DNA of 20,618 nt from JBJKRF01 sp046704785 (lineage in GTDB: Bacteria > Chloroflexota > Anaerolineae > Anaerolineales > Villigracilaceae), in contig JBJKRF010000050.1 of assembly GCA_046704785.1 (NCBI GenBank), forward strand, positions 1 through 20,618. Reading direction: 5' to 3'. Numbering within the stretch: position 1 is the stretch's first letter; the number at the start of each line of letters is the position of its first letter. Shown piece after piece: positions 1 through 7,314 of this stretch. Below the pieces are notes generated by a model, which saw only the letters and a list, made by a program, of their open reading frames with translations, was not told the DNA's origin and did no database searches. Position numbers and translations under genes: made by a program.

Positions 1-7
1 TTCTTTT

Positions 8-95
8 AACCACCAAGGACACGACGAGCACGAAGGAAAAAGCGGGCAAAACCTTGAAATTTCCTCCTTCGTGCACCGTTCTGGCCGTCGTGGTT
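8..95. repeat. Imperfect inverted repeat (REP-like hairpin) in the leading non-coding stretch
   Basis: The left arm (8-37) begins AACCAC and ends GCACGAAGGA. The right arm (65-95) begins TCCTTCGTGC and ends GTGGTT. The ends therefore pair as 6 bp outside and 10 bp inside, with a partly paired middle and a loop of about 27 nt. This looks like the degenerate hairpin repeats scattered between genes in many environmental bacterial genomes, but a single copy here cannot prove repetition. No T-run follows, so it is not an obvious terminator. I see no gene in positions 1-243. Confidence 0.45.
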
Positions 96-163
96 CAGAT
101 TTTCCCGCCATGAACGGGAGAGCCAATCTGCTTCATCCTTCTGATTCTGGGAGAGACTCTTAT

Positions 164-172
164 TGTTATAAT
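164..172 (+). promoter_or_regulatory. Extended -10 promoter for the ABC transporter operon
   Basis: A perfect TATAAT lies at 167-172, preceded by TGT (164-166), giving the TGn extended -10 form of housekeeping sigma promoters. No good TTGACA-like -35 sits 16-18 bp upstream, which extended -10 promoters tolerate. Transcription would begin near 180 and leave a leader of about 65 nt before the permease start at 244. Confidence 0.5.
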
Positions 173-243
173 TGTGTCTATTGAAGAAGCCCTAAGGCCT
201 GTTCCCATAGTAGACCAAAGCCTTCAAGAGTCTGGAGCCATCG

Positions 244-1377
244 ATGCAGTCCGAGGACAAAAACAAGGCAGGTAACTTTTTCGGGAAGGCGCTGCGCGCC
301 ATCGTCGATTCGGCACTGGTCCCATTTCTTGCAATCGTCACCGCTATTGTTCTGGGCGGTATCATCATTGCCGTCGTCGGCGGCGATCCCATTGCGGCTT
401 ACGTGGGTCTGTTCGAGGGAGCCTTCGGCTCTGTAAATGCCTGGAGCGAAACCGCCGTATGGGCTACGCCCTATATTTTTGCAGGTCTGGCAGTAGCGCT
501 CGGCTTCAAAGGTGGCCTGTTCAACATTGGTGCAGAAGGGCAACTCGCGCTGGGTGCCGTGCTTGCAGCACTGATCGGGTACGCTCTGCCCGAATGGCTC
601 GGTTTCAGCCTGCCCATTTACATTCATTTACCGCTGGCTATTTTGGCGGGCATGCTGATGGGGGCAATTTGGGGCGCGATCCCAGGGGCGCTGAAAGCCT
701 ATACGGGTGGACACGAAGTCATCAACACGATCATGATGAATTACATCGCCCTTAATATCACAAGCTTCCTGCTGAACGGTCCCATGAAAGACCCCAACCC
801 ACTCAACGTGATCGCGCGCACGCCCGAGATCGCCGTCAGCGCGCGCATCCCACCCATCTTCAGCGGGCTGCGCGTCCACTGGGGGTTTGTGTTAGCGCTG
901 GTTGTCGCCTTTTTGGTCTGGTGGTTATTGTGGAAAACCGCCCTCGGCTTTGAAATCCGCACCGTGGGAGCCAACCCCGACGCCGCCAAATATGCCGGCA
1001 TCAATGTCAAACGGACGATTATTTTGACGATGGCACTCTCGGGTTTGTTGGCGGGCCTGGCAGGGGCAATCGAAGTCACCGGGCTGAATTATCGCCACGA
1101 ACTGGGCTTTTCGGTCGGCTATGGGTTTGACTCGATTGCCATTGCCCTGTTGGGAAAATCACATCCCTTGGGCGTTGTTCTGGCTGCGCTGCTGTTCGCC
1201 GCCATGCGCAACGGTGCCACCCGTATGCAATTCCTGACCCAGGTTCCGGTTGACATCATCTCCGTTATCCAGGGCTTGATTCTGCTCTTCGTCGCCGCCG
1301 ACGCGATCGTGCGTTACATCTATCGCATCCGTGCCCAAACCGAACGTGTGGTACTCACCCGCGGTTGGGGCGGCTAG
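244..1377 (+). CDS. BMP-type nucleoside/simple-sugar ABC transporter, permease 1
   Basis: This 377-residue polytopic inner-membrane protein belongs to the branched-chain/ribose-type permease family (BPD_transp_2), as in the NupP/YufP nucleoside importers. It carries a hydrophobic segment at about 27-47, the family motif FNIGAEGQ at 93-100, and the cytoplasmic coupling stretch from GFEIRTVGANP (235-245) to YAGI (250-253) that meets the ATPase. Several further membrane segments extend to about residue 360. The ATG has GGAG six bases upstream (234-237). Its stop lies within the ribosome-binding site of the next gene, so the two are translated in tandem. The substrate is inferred from the family: purine/pyrimidine nucleosides or a related sugar. 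No substrate-binding lipoprotein is seen in the window. Confidence 0.9.
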   Translation: MQSEDKNKAGNFFGKALRAIVDSALVPFLAIVTAIVLGGIIIAVVGGDPIAAYVGLFEGAFGSVNAWSETAVWATPYIFAGLAVALGFKGGLFNIGAEGQLALGAVLAALIGYALPEWLGFSLPIYIHLPLAILAGMLMGAIWGAIPGALKAYTGGHEVINTIMMNYIALNITSFLLNGPMKDPNPLNVIARTPEIAVSARIPPIFSGLRVHWGFVLALVVAFLVWWLLWKTALGFEIRTVGANPDAAKYAGINVKRTIILTMALSGLLAGLAGAIEVTGLNYRHELGFSVGYGFDSIAIALLGKSHPLGVVLAALLFAAMRNGATRMQFLTQVPVDIISVIQGLILLFVAADAIVRYIYRIRAQTERVVLTRGWGG

Positions 1378-1385
1378 GAGGCCTG

Positions 1386-2498
1386 ATGGACTGGAAACGC
1401 TTTAGCTTCATTGCACTGATTATCGTCGTCCTGTTCGGGGTGGTGGTAGCTGTCGGTCACAGCCAAGTTCCACCGCTGATCATCATTAGCAGCATGTTGG
1501 CAACAACGATCACCGTCGCCACGCCGTTGACGTTGGGGGCGCTTTCGGGGGTCTTTTGTGAACGTGCGGGCGTGGTCAATATTGGCATTGAAGGCATGAT
1601 GCTCACCGGGGCTTTCTTCGGCTGGCTGGCCGCCATTTATATGAGTTCAATCCTGGGCGTAGCCGCCCTGCCCAGTTTATTGGTCGGCGTGCTGGCCGCC
1701 GTATTAAGCGGCGGCTTGATGGGCTTGCTGCACGCCTGGCTCTCGATCACCTTCAAAGTGGACCAGATCATCGGCGGTACGGTAGTCAATATTCTGGCCG
1801 CCGGCATCACCGGGTTCCTCAATCGCCAACTTTTCTTCGGGAAGAACAGCGTCTTCGGCGGGAACGTCCCGCTGGGGCCGGGAGTCCTGCCCACGTTGCA
1901 CCTGCCGTTGGTCGAACTCTTCAGCAACGTGTGCGCACCCAACTCTTTTTGCATTCAGGTGGTCACCCAGGTCAACAAGGTTCTCGACCAGCCTCCCATC
2001 ACCATCAGCGCCATTTTGCTGGTCTTCGTCACACATTACGTATTGTTCTACACCCGCTGGGGACTGCGGACCCGGGCCGTCGGCGAGCATCCCCGCGCCG
2101 CCGATACGGTAGGAATCAACGTCGAGCGCGTGCGCTACATCAACGTGGTGATCGGTGGCCTGATGGCCGGGTTGGCCGGCGCTTACCTGACGATCGAGTC
2201 CGTACCGTCTTTTGAGCCGTTGATGACCAACGGGCGGGGTTTCATCGCACTGGCCGCGATGATTTTCGGCAACTGGACGCCCATCGGCTCCTGGACGGCG
2301 GCGCTGGTATTTGGGGCAGCGCAGGCGTTACAGATCAACCTGCAATTCTTCCGCGACTTGATTCCGCCGGGATGGGGTTTCTTGCAACAATCCTACATCG
2401 TCGGCCTGGCGCCTTACCTCCTGACCATGTTGATCCTGACCGGCATCGTGGGTAAAACCGTCCCGCCCGCGGCGGATGGTCAGCCGTACGACAAATAG
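1386..2498 (+). CDS. BMP-type nucleoside/simple-sugar ABC transporter, permease 2
   Basis: This 370-residue permease is the heterodimer partner of the upstream gene (NupQ/YufQ-like). It shows the same family signature in a variant form, ERAGVVNIGIEG (59-70), and a matching coupling loop beginning GLRTRAVGEHP (226-236) and ending TVGI (241-244). I chose the ATG at 1386 because AGGAGG (1376-1381) overlaps the stop of permease 1 and lies four bases upstream. The TTG at 1365 would extend the frame by seven residues inside the upstream gene and has no better site. A longer periplasmic-type loop at about 150-200 contains two cysteines (183, 189), which is not diagnostic. Only nine bases separate the stop from the ATPase gene, so this is one operon. 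Confidence 0.9.
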   Translation: MDWKRFSFIALIIVVLFGVVVAVGHSQVPPLIIISSMLATTITVATPLTLGALSGVFCERAGVVNIGIEGMMLTGAFFGWLAAIYMSSILGVAALPSLLVGVLAAVLSGGLMGLLHAWLSITFKVDQIIGGTVVNILAAGITGFLNRQLFFGKNSVFGGNVPLGPGVLPTLHLPLVELFSNVCAPNSFCIQVVTQVNKVLDQPPITISAILLVFVTHYVLFYTRWGLRTRAVGEHPRAADTVGINVERVRYINVVIGGLMAGLAGAYLTIESVPSFEPLMTNGRGFIALAAMIFGNWTPIGSWTAALVFGAAQALQINLQFFRDLIPPGWGFLQQSYIVGLAPYLLTMLILTGIVGKTVPPAADGQPYDK

Positions 2499-2507
2499 GA
2501 ACTCATT

Positions 2508-4064
2508 ATGGCAGAGGAAAAGATCGTCCTCGAGGCGAAAGAAATCGTCAAGCAGTTTCCCGGCGTGTTGGCGAACGACCACGTGAATTTTGACCTGCGC
2601 CACGGGGAAGTGCACGCCCTTTTAGGGGAAAACGGCGCCGGGAAAACGACGCTGATGAACATCCTCTACGGGTTGTACCAGCCCGATTCGGGCGAGATAC
2701 AGATCGGCGGGAAACCCTTGAACATCGGTTCCCCAAAAGATGCCATCACACACGGAATCGGTATGGTCCACCAACACTTCATGTTGGTGCCCGTTTTCAC
2801 CGTCACCGAAAATATTATGCTGGGAGCCGAAACCGAGCATCGCGCCAGGCAGAGCAACTTGCCATTGGTCAAGCTCGACCGCAAAGAAGTGGCGCAAAAA
2901 GTGACCGAGCTTTCGCACCGCTATGGTTTGGAAGTGGACGCGAATGCCGTTGTCGGCGATTTACCGGTGGGCGTGCAGCAACGCGTCGAGATCGTCAAAG
3001 CACTCTACCGCAATGCCAACATCCTGATCTTGGACGAGCCGACTGCCGTGTTGACACCCCAGGAGGCGGACGACCTGTTCCGCATTATGCGTCAGTTGAC
3101 CGAACGGGGCGTCTCGATTATTTTCATCACACACAAGCTCAAGGAAGTGTTGGCCGTTGCCAACCGGATCACCGTCATGCGCGCTGGTAAAGTGGTGGGC
3201 ATGGCGCGACCCGACGAGGTCAACGAGCACCAACTTGCAGCCATGATGGTGGGGCGCGAGGTGATCCTGACCGTCGACAAGAGCCCGGCCAGACCCCAAG
3301 GGGAGGTGCTTCAGGTAAAGAGCTTGCATGTGCAAGACCAGCGCGGGCTGGAGGCGGTACGGGGCGTCTCGTTCAGTGTGCGCGCCGGCGAAATCCTGGG
3401 AGTCGCGGGGGTGCAGGGCAACGGTCAGACGGAACTGGTGGAAGCGCTGACCGGTCTGCGCCCTACCACCTCCGGGATGGTTGAGATGAGTGGAAAAGAT
3501 TTGACCCACGCCACCCCGCGCGCTTTTACCGAAACCGGGCTGGCTCACATCCCCGAAGACCGGCAGCGCCACGGATTGGTTTTAAGTTACACGGTTGCCG
3601 ATAACATGGTGCTCTGTGATTATTACAGGCCTCCGTTCGGGATACACGGCATGCTCCAACAACAGGCGTTGGATGAGAATGCGCGCAAACTGATCGATGA
3701 ATACGATGTGCGCACACCCTCACCCTACGTTGCAGCGGGGAAACTCTCCGGCGGCAACCAGCAAAAAGTGATCGTGGCACGCGAACTCAGTCGCCCCGTC
3801 AAACTGGTGATCGCCAACCAGCCGACGCGCGGCCTGGACGTGGGTTCCATCGAGTACATCCACAAAGAAATCGTCAACATGCGCGACCGTGGCGTTGCAG
3901 TATTACTGGTGTCTGCCGAGTTGGACGAGATCATGGCCCTTTCCGATCGCATTGCAGTGATGTATCGTGGCGAAATTGTCACCACGGTAGACGCCCAAAA
4001 GGTCACCCGCGAGCAACTTGGCCTGTGGATGGCTGGAGCACACCCGCGGAGAACGCCAGCCTGA
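2508..4064 (+). CDS. BMP-type nucleoside/simple-sugar ABC transporter, double ATP-binding subunit
   Basis: This 518-residue cytoplasmic protein holds two fused nucleotide-binding domains (NupO/YufO and RbsA-like layout) and powers the two permeases upstream. NBD1 is complete: Walker A GENGAGKT (40-47), Q-loop region HQHFML (89-94), signature-like LPVGVQQR (152-159), Walker B with the catalytic Glu in LILDEPTA (173-180), and H-loop THK (208-210). NBD2 is degenerate in the way usual for this family: its Walker A reads GVQGNGQT (301-308), lacking the GKT lysine, its Walker B ends in ANQPTRGLDVG with Gln for the catalytic Glu (about 439), and it keeps LSGGNQQK (413-420). So one of the two sites probably drives hydrolysis. 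It is the last gene of the operon. Confidence 0.93.
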   Translation: MAEEKIVLEAKEIVKQFPGVLANDHVNFDLRHGEVHALLGENGAGKTTLMNILYGLYQPDSGEIQIGGKPLNIGSPKDAITHGIGMVHQHFMLVPVFTVTENIMLGAETEHRARQSNLPLVKLDRKEVAQKVTELSHRYGLEVDANAVVGDLPVGVQQRVEIVKALYRNANILILDEPTAVLTPQEADDLFRIMRQLTERGVSIIFITHKLKEVLAVANRITVMRAGKVVGMARPDEVNEHQLAAMMVGREVILTVDKSPARPQGEVLQVKSLHVQDQRGLEAVRGVSFSVRAGEILGVAGVQGNGQTELVEALTGLRPTTSGMVEMSGKDLTHATPRAFTETGLAHIPEDRQRHGLVLSYTVADNMVLCDYYRPPFGIHGMLQQQALDENARKLIDEYDVRTPSPYVAAGKLSGGNQQKVIVARELSRPVKLVIANQPTRGLDVGSIEYIHKEIVNMRDRGVAVLLVSAELDEIMALSDRIAVMYRGEIVTTVDAQKVTREQLGLWMAGAHPRRTPA

Positions 4065-4146
4065 TAGTCTTCACCACGTGTATCAAGGGGGATTCCAACG
4101 CTTACAGACTCACTCTCCGTTTCGCTGCGTTGATTCCAAAGAGCCG

Positions 4147-4159
4147 TACTATAATCATT
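4147..4159 (+). promoter_or_regulatory. -10 promoter for the six-TM protein gene
   Basis: A perfect TATAAT sits at 4150-4155 within the 13-mer TACTATAATCATT, which is also found, on the other strand, upstream of the kbl-like gene. A TTGATT at 4130-4135 could be a -35, but its 14-bp spacer is short. Transcription would start near 4162, leaving an unusually long leader of about 120 nt before the start codon at 4286. The rest of 4065-4285 holds no gene that I can support. Confidence 0.45.
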
Positions 4160-4212
4160 AAGAAGACGCCAACTACAACTGGAACCGATCCATAACAGAT
4201 GGCGTCTTGTTA
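4159..4212 (+). promoter_or_regulatory. Inverted repeat in the 5' leader of the six-TM gene
   Basis: TAAGAAGACGCCA (4159-4171) pairs with TGGCGTCTTGTTA (4200-4212) at 12 of 13 positions, with nine contiguous pairs at the base of the loop and a 28-nt loop. It begins at the predicted transcription start of the downstream gene, so it could be a leader-RNA stem or an operator. It is not followed by a clean T-tract, so a terminator role for the ABC operon is less likely but not excluded. Confidence 0.4.
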
Positions 4213-4285
4213 TCATGAAGACTGCGCAGAGCGTGGTATTGGATGTGACCAGGAAGCAAGACTCCGCTGTCTCTGGAGGGGAATA

Positions 4286-4990
4286 ATGAAAAACAATTCA
4301 GACCCCGGTTCTGTACCGCCCTTTATTGAACCGCCTTCGGAAAGCCAGGAAAGAGCGCGCCGTATGATGAGCATGGTGACGATGATCGTCGGGCTGGGCG
4401 CCTTGACGATTGCCATGCTTGCCGGCGGGAAGTTACTTTTGGAAATTCTGTCGGAGGGCCTGTCGAGCAACCTGAATACGGTTGGGGCCAAATTACTCTG
4501 GGTGGCAATTCCTTTTGCCGTGGGTTGGATGGCATCACTCATCAGCATTCGCGGGACAAATAACCTGGTGCTGCCGCTCATTATTCGCTATTATATTGGC
4601 CTGACGGTGTTGGGAATTGCCTTACTGTATGCGCGCGTGATCCAAAAGTTATTCCTGGAATCTTTTTCCTCCAGCCATTACCTGCGCTATTCGATTGTAT
4701 TCGTGGCGGCCTTCTCGGCCCTGATCGGGTTGCACCTGCTCATCGAGGATCACGATTTGCGCCCATTTTCCGTCCCGCTCCTGGCGATGAGTCTGATTCA
4801 TCTGGTGGTCGCCGTGTCGCATTATGTATTTCTGGACGGCGACCCGGTTTTTGCGATGGGGGATTTGTTTTATTTTCTGTCCATGCTTACGATTGTGATG
4901 TTGATGGCATTGCACTTGGGAATACTCAATCCGTTCCGCAACAGCATCGATCAAATTTTTCGGGATAACGAAGAAATCATCCAACCCTGA
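4286..4990 (+). CDS. Six-TM membrane protein of unknown function
   Basis: I do not recognise a named family. The 234-residue product has a polar, proline-rich N-terminus (residues 1-28) followed by about six hydrophobic segments near 29-52, 68-88, 94-116, 134-153, 161-181 and 190-213, and an acidic C-terminal tail. No catalytic motif is visible. I chose the ATG at 4286 because GGAGG (4275-4279) stands six bases upstream. A longer in-frame reading from 4199 would start inside the leader hairpin and adds a cysteine-rich, non-membrane extension that looks spurious. It has its own promoter and is not obviously tied in function to the transporter before it or the pore-like protein after it. Confidence 0.75.
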   Translation: MKNNSDPGSVPPFIEPPSESQERARRMMSMVTMIVGLGALTIAMLAGGKLLLEILSEGLSSNLNTVGAKLLWVAIPFAVGWMASLISIRGTNNLVLPLIIRYYIGLTVLGIALLYARVIQKLFLESFSSSHYLRYSIVFVAAFSALIGLHLLIEDHDLRPFSVPLLAMSLIHLVVAVSHYVFLDGDPVFAMGDLFYFLSMLTIVMLMALHLGILNPFRNSIDQIFRDNEEIIQP

Positions 4991-5056
4991 CAAAATTTCC
5001 CTCGCGCTTTTACCCGACCTTTCGCTTCCTAAAGGAAAGGGAGCGCATCCTACCCA

Positions 5057-5065
5057 TGCTATAAT
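5057..5065 (+). promoter_or_regulatory. Extended -10 promoter for the aerolysin-like gene
   Basis: TGC plus TATAAT (5057-5065) forms an extended -10 element. The expected start of transcription is near 5072, about 70 nt before the chosen ATG at 5145. A possible earlier ATG at 5064 overlaps the -10 itself, which argues against using it as the start codon. Confidence 0.5.
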
Positions 5066-5144
5066 GAGCCGAATTTTGTCGAATTTATCTTATCCGATGG
5101 AGTCGGCCAAGACTCCCTTTCCGTCCCCTCCCAAAGGAGTTGTG

Positions 5145-5960
5145 ATGAAAATCAAAAATAAGTACAGCGAAAAGATTTACTGGCGCGCCTTCAAAGGCGA
5201 TGATACCGTTTATACAGTTGGGCTGGCTCAGGGTTCCGCAGACCCCGGAGGAGAAGACTCCTGGCGGGACGATTCGTTCCCCAGCATCAAGGTCGAGGTC
5301 AAGACGGGTGACATCGTCTTTTCGAAGAAGGTACTGGCGCGGGCCGGACGGACCTTCAATATAACAGACGATCTGGTCGTCGATAAAGAGGGACAACTCG
5401 ACGTTGCCAAAGTCGAACTCAAACAGGCAGCGCTGGTCTCCGAACGCCGCACCGACGTCCAATTCTTCGACGCCCGCAATTTCAATGAAACCACCACCAG
5501 AGAAATTACTTTTTCCATCGAGAATGCATTTTCCGCCTCACGAGGTTTCCAACAGGGGCACGAGCATTCCCAGACCTGGACTGTTGGCGGGAATGTTGGC
5601 GGGGAACTTGGAATTAAAGATAAGAAGTCTGGGGGCAGCGCTGCTGTAAACGCAGAGGTTTCCGTTCAGTTTGAAGACAAAGTGGTCGAATCGCTTCAGA
5701 ATTCGTACTCGGAGCAGGTCTCCAAGGTCTGGAAGCAATCGGTAAGTGATAAGTTCACCTTCCAACCCGGCAAGATTTACGCCATCGAAGTCACCTGGGA
5801 TGTCGAAATCCAGGAAGGGATGGTCTCGTATTTCGACCAGCAGGCCTCCTACAGCGTCGTCTCCTCGGCCAAAGGCAATCTGACCACCCCTTCGGCTTAT
5901 TTGTCCGTCGCAGAAATGCCGGATGATCTGAAAAAGAAGTTCGAGGCCTTCCAAAAATAG
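5145..5960 (+). CDS. Aerolysin/ETX-MTX2-like beta-pore-forming protein
   Basis: The 271-residue product has two parts. Residues 1-85 are beta-rich and resemble a small lectin- or Ig-like sandwich that I cannot name. Residues about 105-245 have the alternating polar Ser/Thr/Gln-rich strands of the aerolysin/ETX-MTX2 fold: FNETTTREITFSIENAFS at 113-130, a Gly-rich amphipathic stretch (TWTVGGNVGGELGI, 144-157) that would be the insertion hairpin, EVSVQFEDKVVES (171-183), then FQPGKIYAIEVTWDV (206-220) as the return strand typical of the family. There is no signal peptide or membrane helix, so it would be cytoplasmic unless released by lysis. The start has AAAGGAG five bases upstream. It could act as a toxin or a self-directed death effector; both are inference. 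Confidence is in the fold, not the role. Confidence 0.65.
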   Translation: MKIKNKYSEKIYWRAFKGDDTVYTVGLAQGSADPGGEDSWRDDSFPSIKVEVKTGDIVFSKKVLARAGRTFNITDDLVVDKEGQLDVAKVELKQAALVSERRTDVQFFDARNFNETTTREITFSIENAFSASRGFQQGHEHSQTWTVGGNVGGELGIKDKKSGGSAAVNAEVSVQFEDKVVESLQNSYSEQVSKVWKQSVSDKFTFQPGKIYAIEVTWDVEIQEGMVSYFDQQASYSVVSSAKGNLTTPSAYLSVAEMPDDLKKKFEAFQK

Positions 5961-6012
5961 GTTCCGGAGGGTACGCCCAGCCTCCCACAAATTGACCTCA
6001 CCCCGCTTAACA

Positions 6013-6044
6013 CCAGGGCGACTCCTTCAAAAGGGTCGCCCTGG
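6013..6044. terminator. Terminator-like hairpin between convergent genes
   Basis: CCAGGGCGAC (6013-6022) pairs perfectly with GTCGCCCTGG (6035-6044), and inner CCTT/AAGG pairing tightens the loop. It lies 52 bp past the aerolysin-like stop and 32 bp from the stop of the convergent kbl-like gene, the usual place for a bidirectional terminator. Neither side has a good T-run, so factor-independent function is uncertain. Confidence 0.6.
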
Positions 6045-6076
6045 ATGATTGATACCCCGAAAGCTTGGCTCGCGCG

Positions 6077-7255
6077 TCAGATCACGCCCAGCTTCTTCCC
6101 CACCTTTGCAAAGGCCGCCAGGCCCTGATCGAGATCCTCCTGCGTGTGCGCAGCAGAGAGCATCACGCGGATGCGTGCTTTGCCTTGCGGCACGGTTGGG
6201 TAACCGATGGCCGTACCGAAGACTCCCGCTTCGAACAGTTCTCGGCTGAACTGTTGGGCCAGCGGCGCTTCACCTAGCATGACAGGTGTGATGGGCGTCT
6301 CGCTCGAACCGGTATCGAAACCAAGCTTCTTCATCTCTGCCTTGAAGTAGCGCCCGTTCTCCCAGAGTTTGTCCACCAGTTCGGTGGACTCCTCCAGCAG
6401 GTCGACCGCAGCGATGCAGGCCGCCGCGTCGGGGACGGTAACCGCCGAGGAGAACAAGAAAGGTCGTCCGCGCTGGCGCAGCCATTCGACGATCAGGCTC
6501 GATCCGGCGACCACCCCACCGACGACGCCAAACGCTTTCGAAAGCGTGCCCACTTCTACGTCCACTTTGCCGTGCAGGTGGAAATGGTCGACGATGCCGC
6601 GTCCGCCCCGGCCCAACACGCCTTCGCCGTGCGCATCATCCACCATCAACAGAATGTCGTACTTTGCGGCGACCTCGTAAATTTTATCCAGTGGAGCGAT
6701 ATCGCCGTCCATACTGAACACGCCGTCGGTGACGATCAACGCGCGCCGGTACTGGCTCAGAGTAGCCTGAACCTGTTCCTCGAGCGATTTCGGATCGTTA
6801 TGTTCGTAGGCGACGATCTTCGCGCCTGACAACCGGCAACCGTCGATGATGGAGGCGTGGTTCAGGCGATCGGAGAAGATCGCGTCCTCTTTGCCCACCA
6901 GGGCCGGGATGGTCGCCAGGTTGGCGGTAAACCCACTTTGGAAGGTGATGGCCGCCTCGACGCCTTTGAAGGCCGCCAGGCGCTTCTCCAACTCGACGTG
7001 CAGAGTCATCGTCCCGGCGATGGTGCGCACCGCGGCGGGCCCCACGCCCATTTCGTCCACGGCCTTCCGGGCGGCTGCCACCAATTTGGGATGGTCGGCC
7101 AGACCCAGGTAATTGTTCGAGCAGAAATTCAGCACCCGCTTGCCGTCCACCATCAGCCAGGCGCCCTGCGGCGACTCGATGGTGCGGATGCGGTTGTACA
7201 GGCCTGCGCTTTGCAGGCTCTCGATTTCCTGAGCAATCCAGTCAGTTTTGGACAT
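6077..7255 (-). CDS. kbl: Glycine C-acetyltransferase (2-amino-3-ketobutyrate CoA ligase) family enzyme
   Basis: This is a PLP-dependent alpha-oxoamine synthase of 392 residues, the normal length. Kbl interconverts glycine plus acetyl-CoA with 2-amino-3-ketobutyrate plus CoA in threonine breakdown. Seen: NFCSNNYLGL (43-52), cofactor-stacking His133 in LNHAS, the PLP-nitrogen Asp with His in VDDAHG (205-210), and the Schiff-base Lys240 in GTLSKAFG. The frame could begin at 7261, but AAGGAG (complement of 7262-7267) abuts that ATG, whereas the ATG at 7255 is spaced six bases from it, so I use 7255. No threonine dehydrogenase gene is adjacent, so KBL versus another AOS member (BioF- or serine palmitoyltransferase-like) is not fully settled, though overall sequence favours KBL. 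Confidence 0.88.
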   Translation of the reverse strand: MSKTDWIAQEIESLQSAGLYNRIRTIESPQGAWLMVDGKRVLNFCSNNYLGLADHPKLVAAARKAVDEMGVGPAAVRTIAGTMTLHVELEKRLAAFKGVEAAITFQSGFTANLATIPALVGKEDAIFSDRLNHASIIDGCRLSGAKIVAYEHNDPKSLEEQVQATLSQYRRALIVTDGVFSMDGDIAPLDKIYEVAAKYDILLMVDDAHGEGVLGRGGRGIVDHFHLHGKVDVEVGTLSKAFGVVGGVVAGSSLIVEWLRQRGRPFLFSSAVTVPDAAACIAAVDLLEESTELVDKLWENGRYFKAEMKKLGFDTGSSETPITPVMLGEAPLAQQFSRELFEAGVFGTAIGYPTVPQGKARIRVMLSAAHTQEDLDQGLAAFAKVGKKLGVI

Positions 7256-7285
7256 CTCCATCTCCTTGCCCGAATTTGTAAAATG

Positions 7286-7294
7286 ATTATAGTA
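7286..7294 (-). promoter_or_regulatory. -10 promoter for the kbl-like gene
   Basis: On the minus strand TATAAT (complement of 7286-7291) is preceded by TAC, within the same 13-mer (TACTATAATCATT) seen at 4147-4159. It lies 30 bp upstream of the start codon at 7255, in the 59-bp gap after the GT87-like gene, so the kbl-like gene can be transcribed independently of the two minus-strand genes upstream of it. Confidence 0.5.
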
Positions 7295-7314
7295 TGCCCG
7301 CCGTCAATAAGCGA

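Noticed and set aside
1365..1385. TTG start for permease 2
   Set aside because: It lies inside permease 1 with no suitable ribosome-binding site, whereas AGGAGG precedes the ATG at 1386.
5004..5046. Nested GCGCT/AGCGC and CCTTTC/GAAAGG stem after the six-TM gene as a terminator
   Set aside because: Large asymmetric internal loop and no T-run; too weak to call.
4065..5144. tRNA, rRNA or CRISPR in intergenic gaps
   Set aside because: No cloverleaf, ribosomal sequence or regularly spaced repeats found by eye in these or other gaps.
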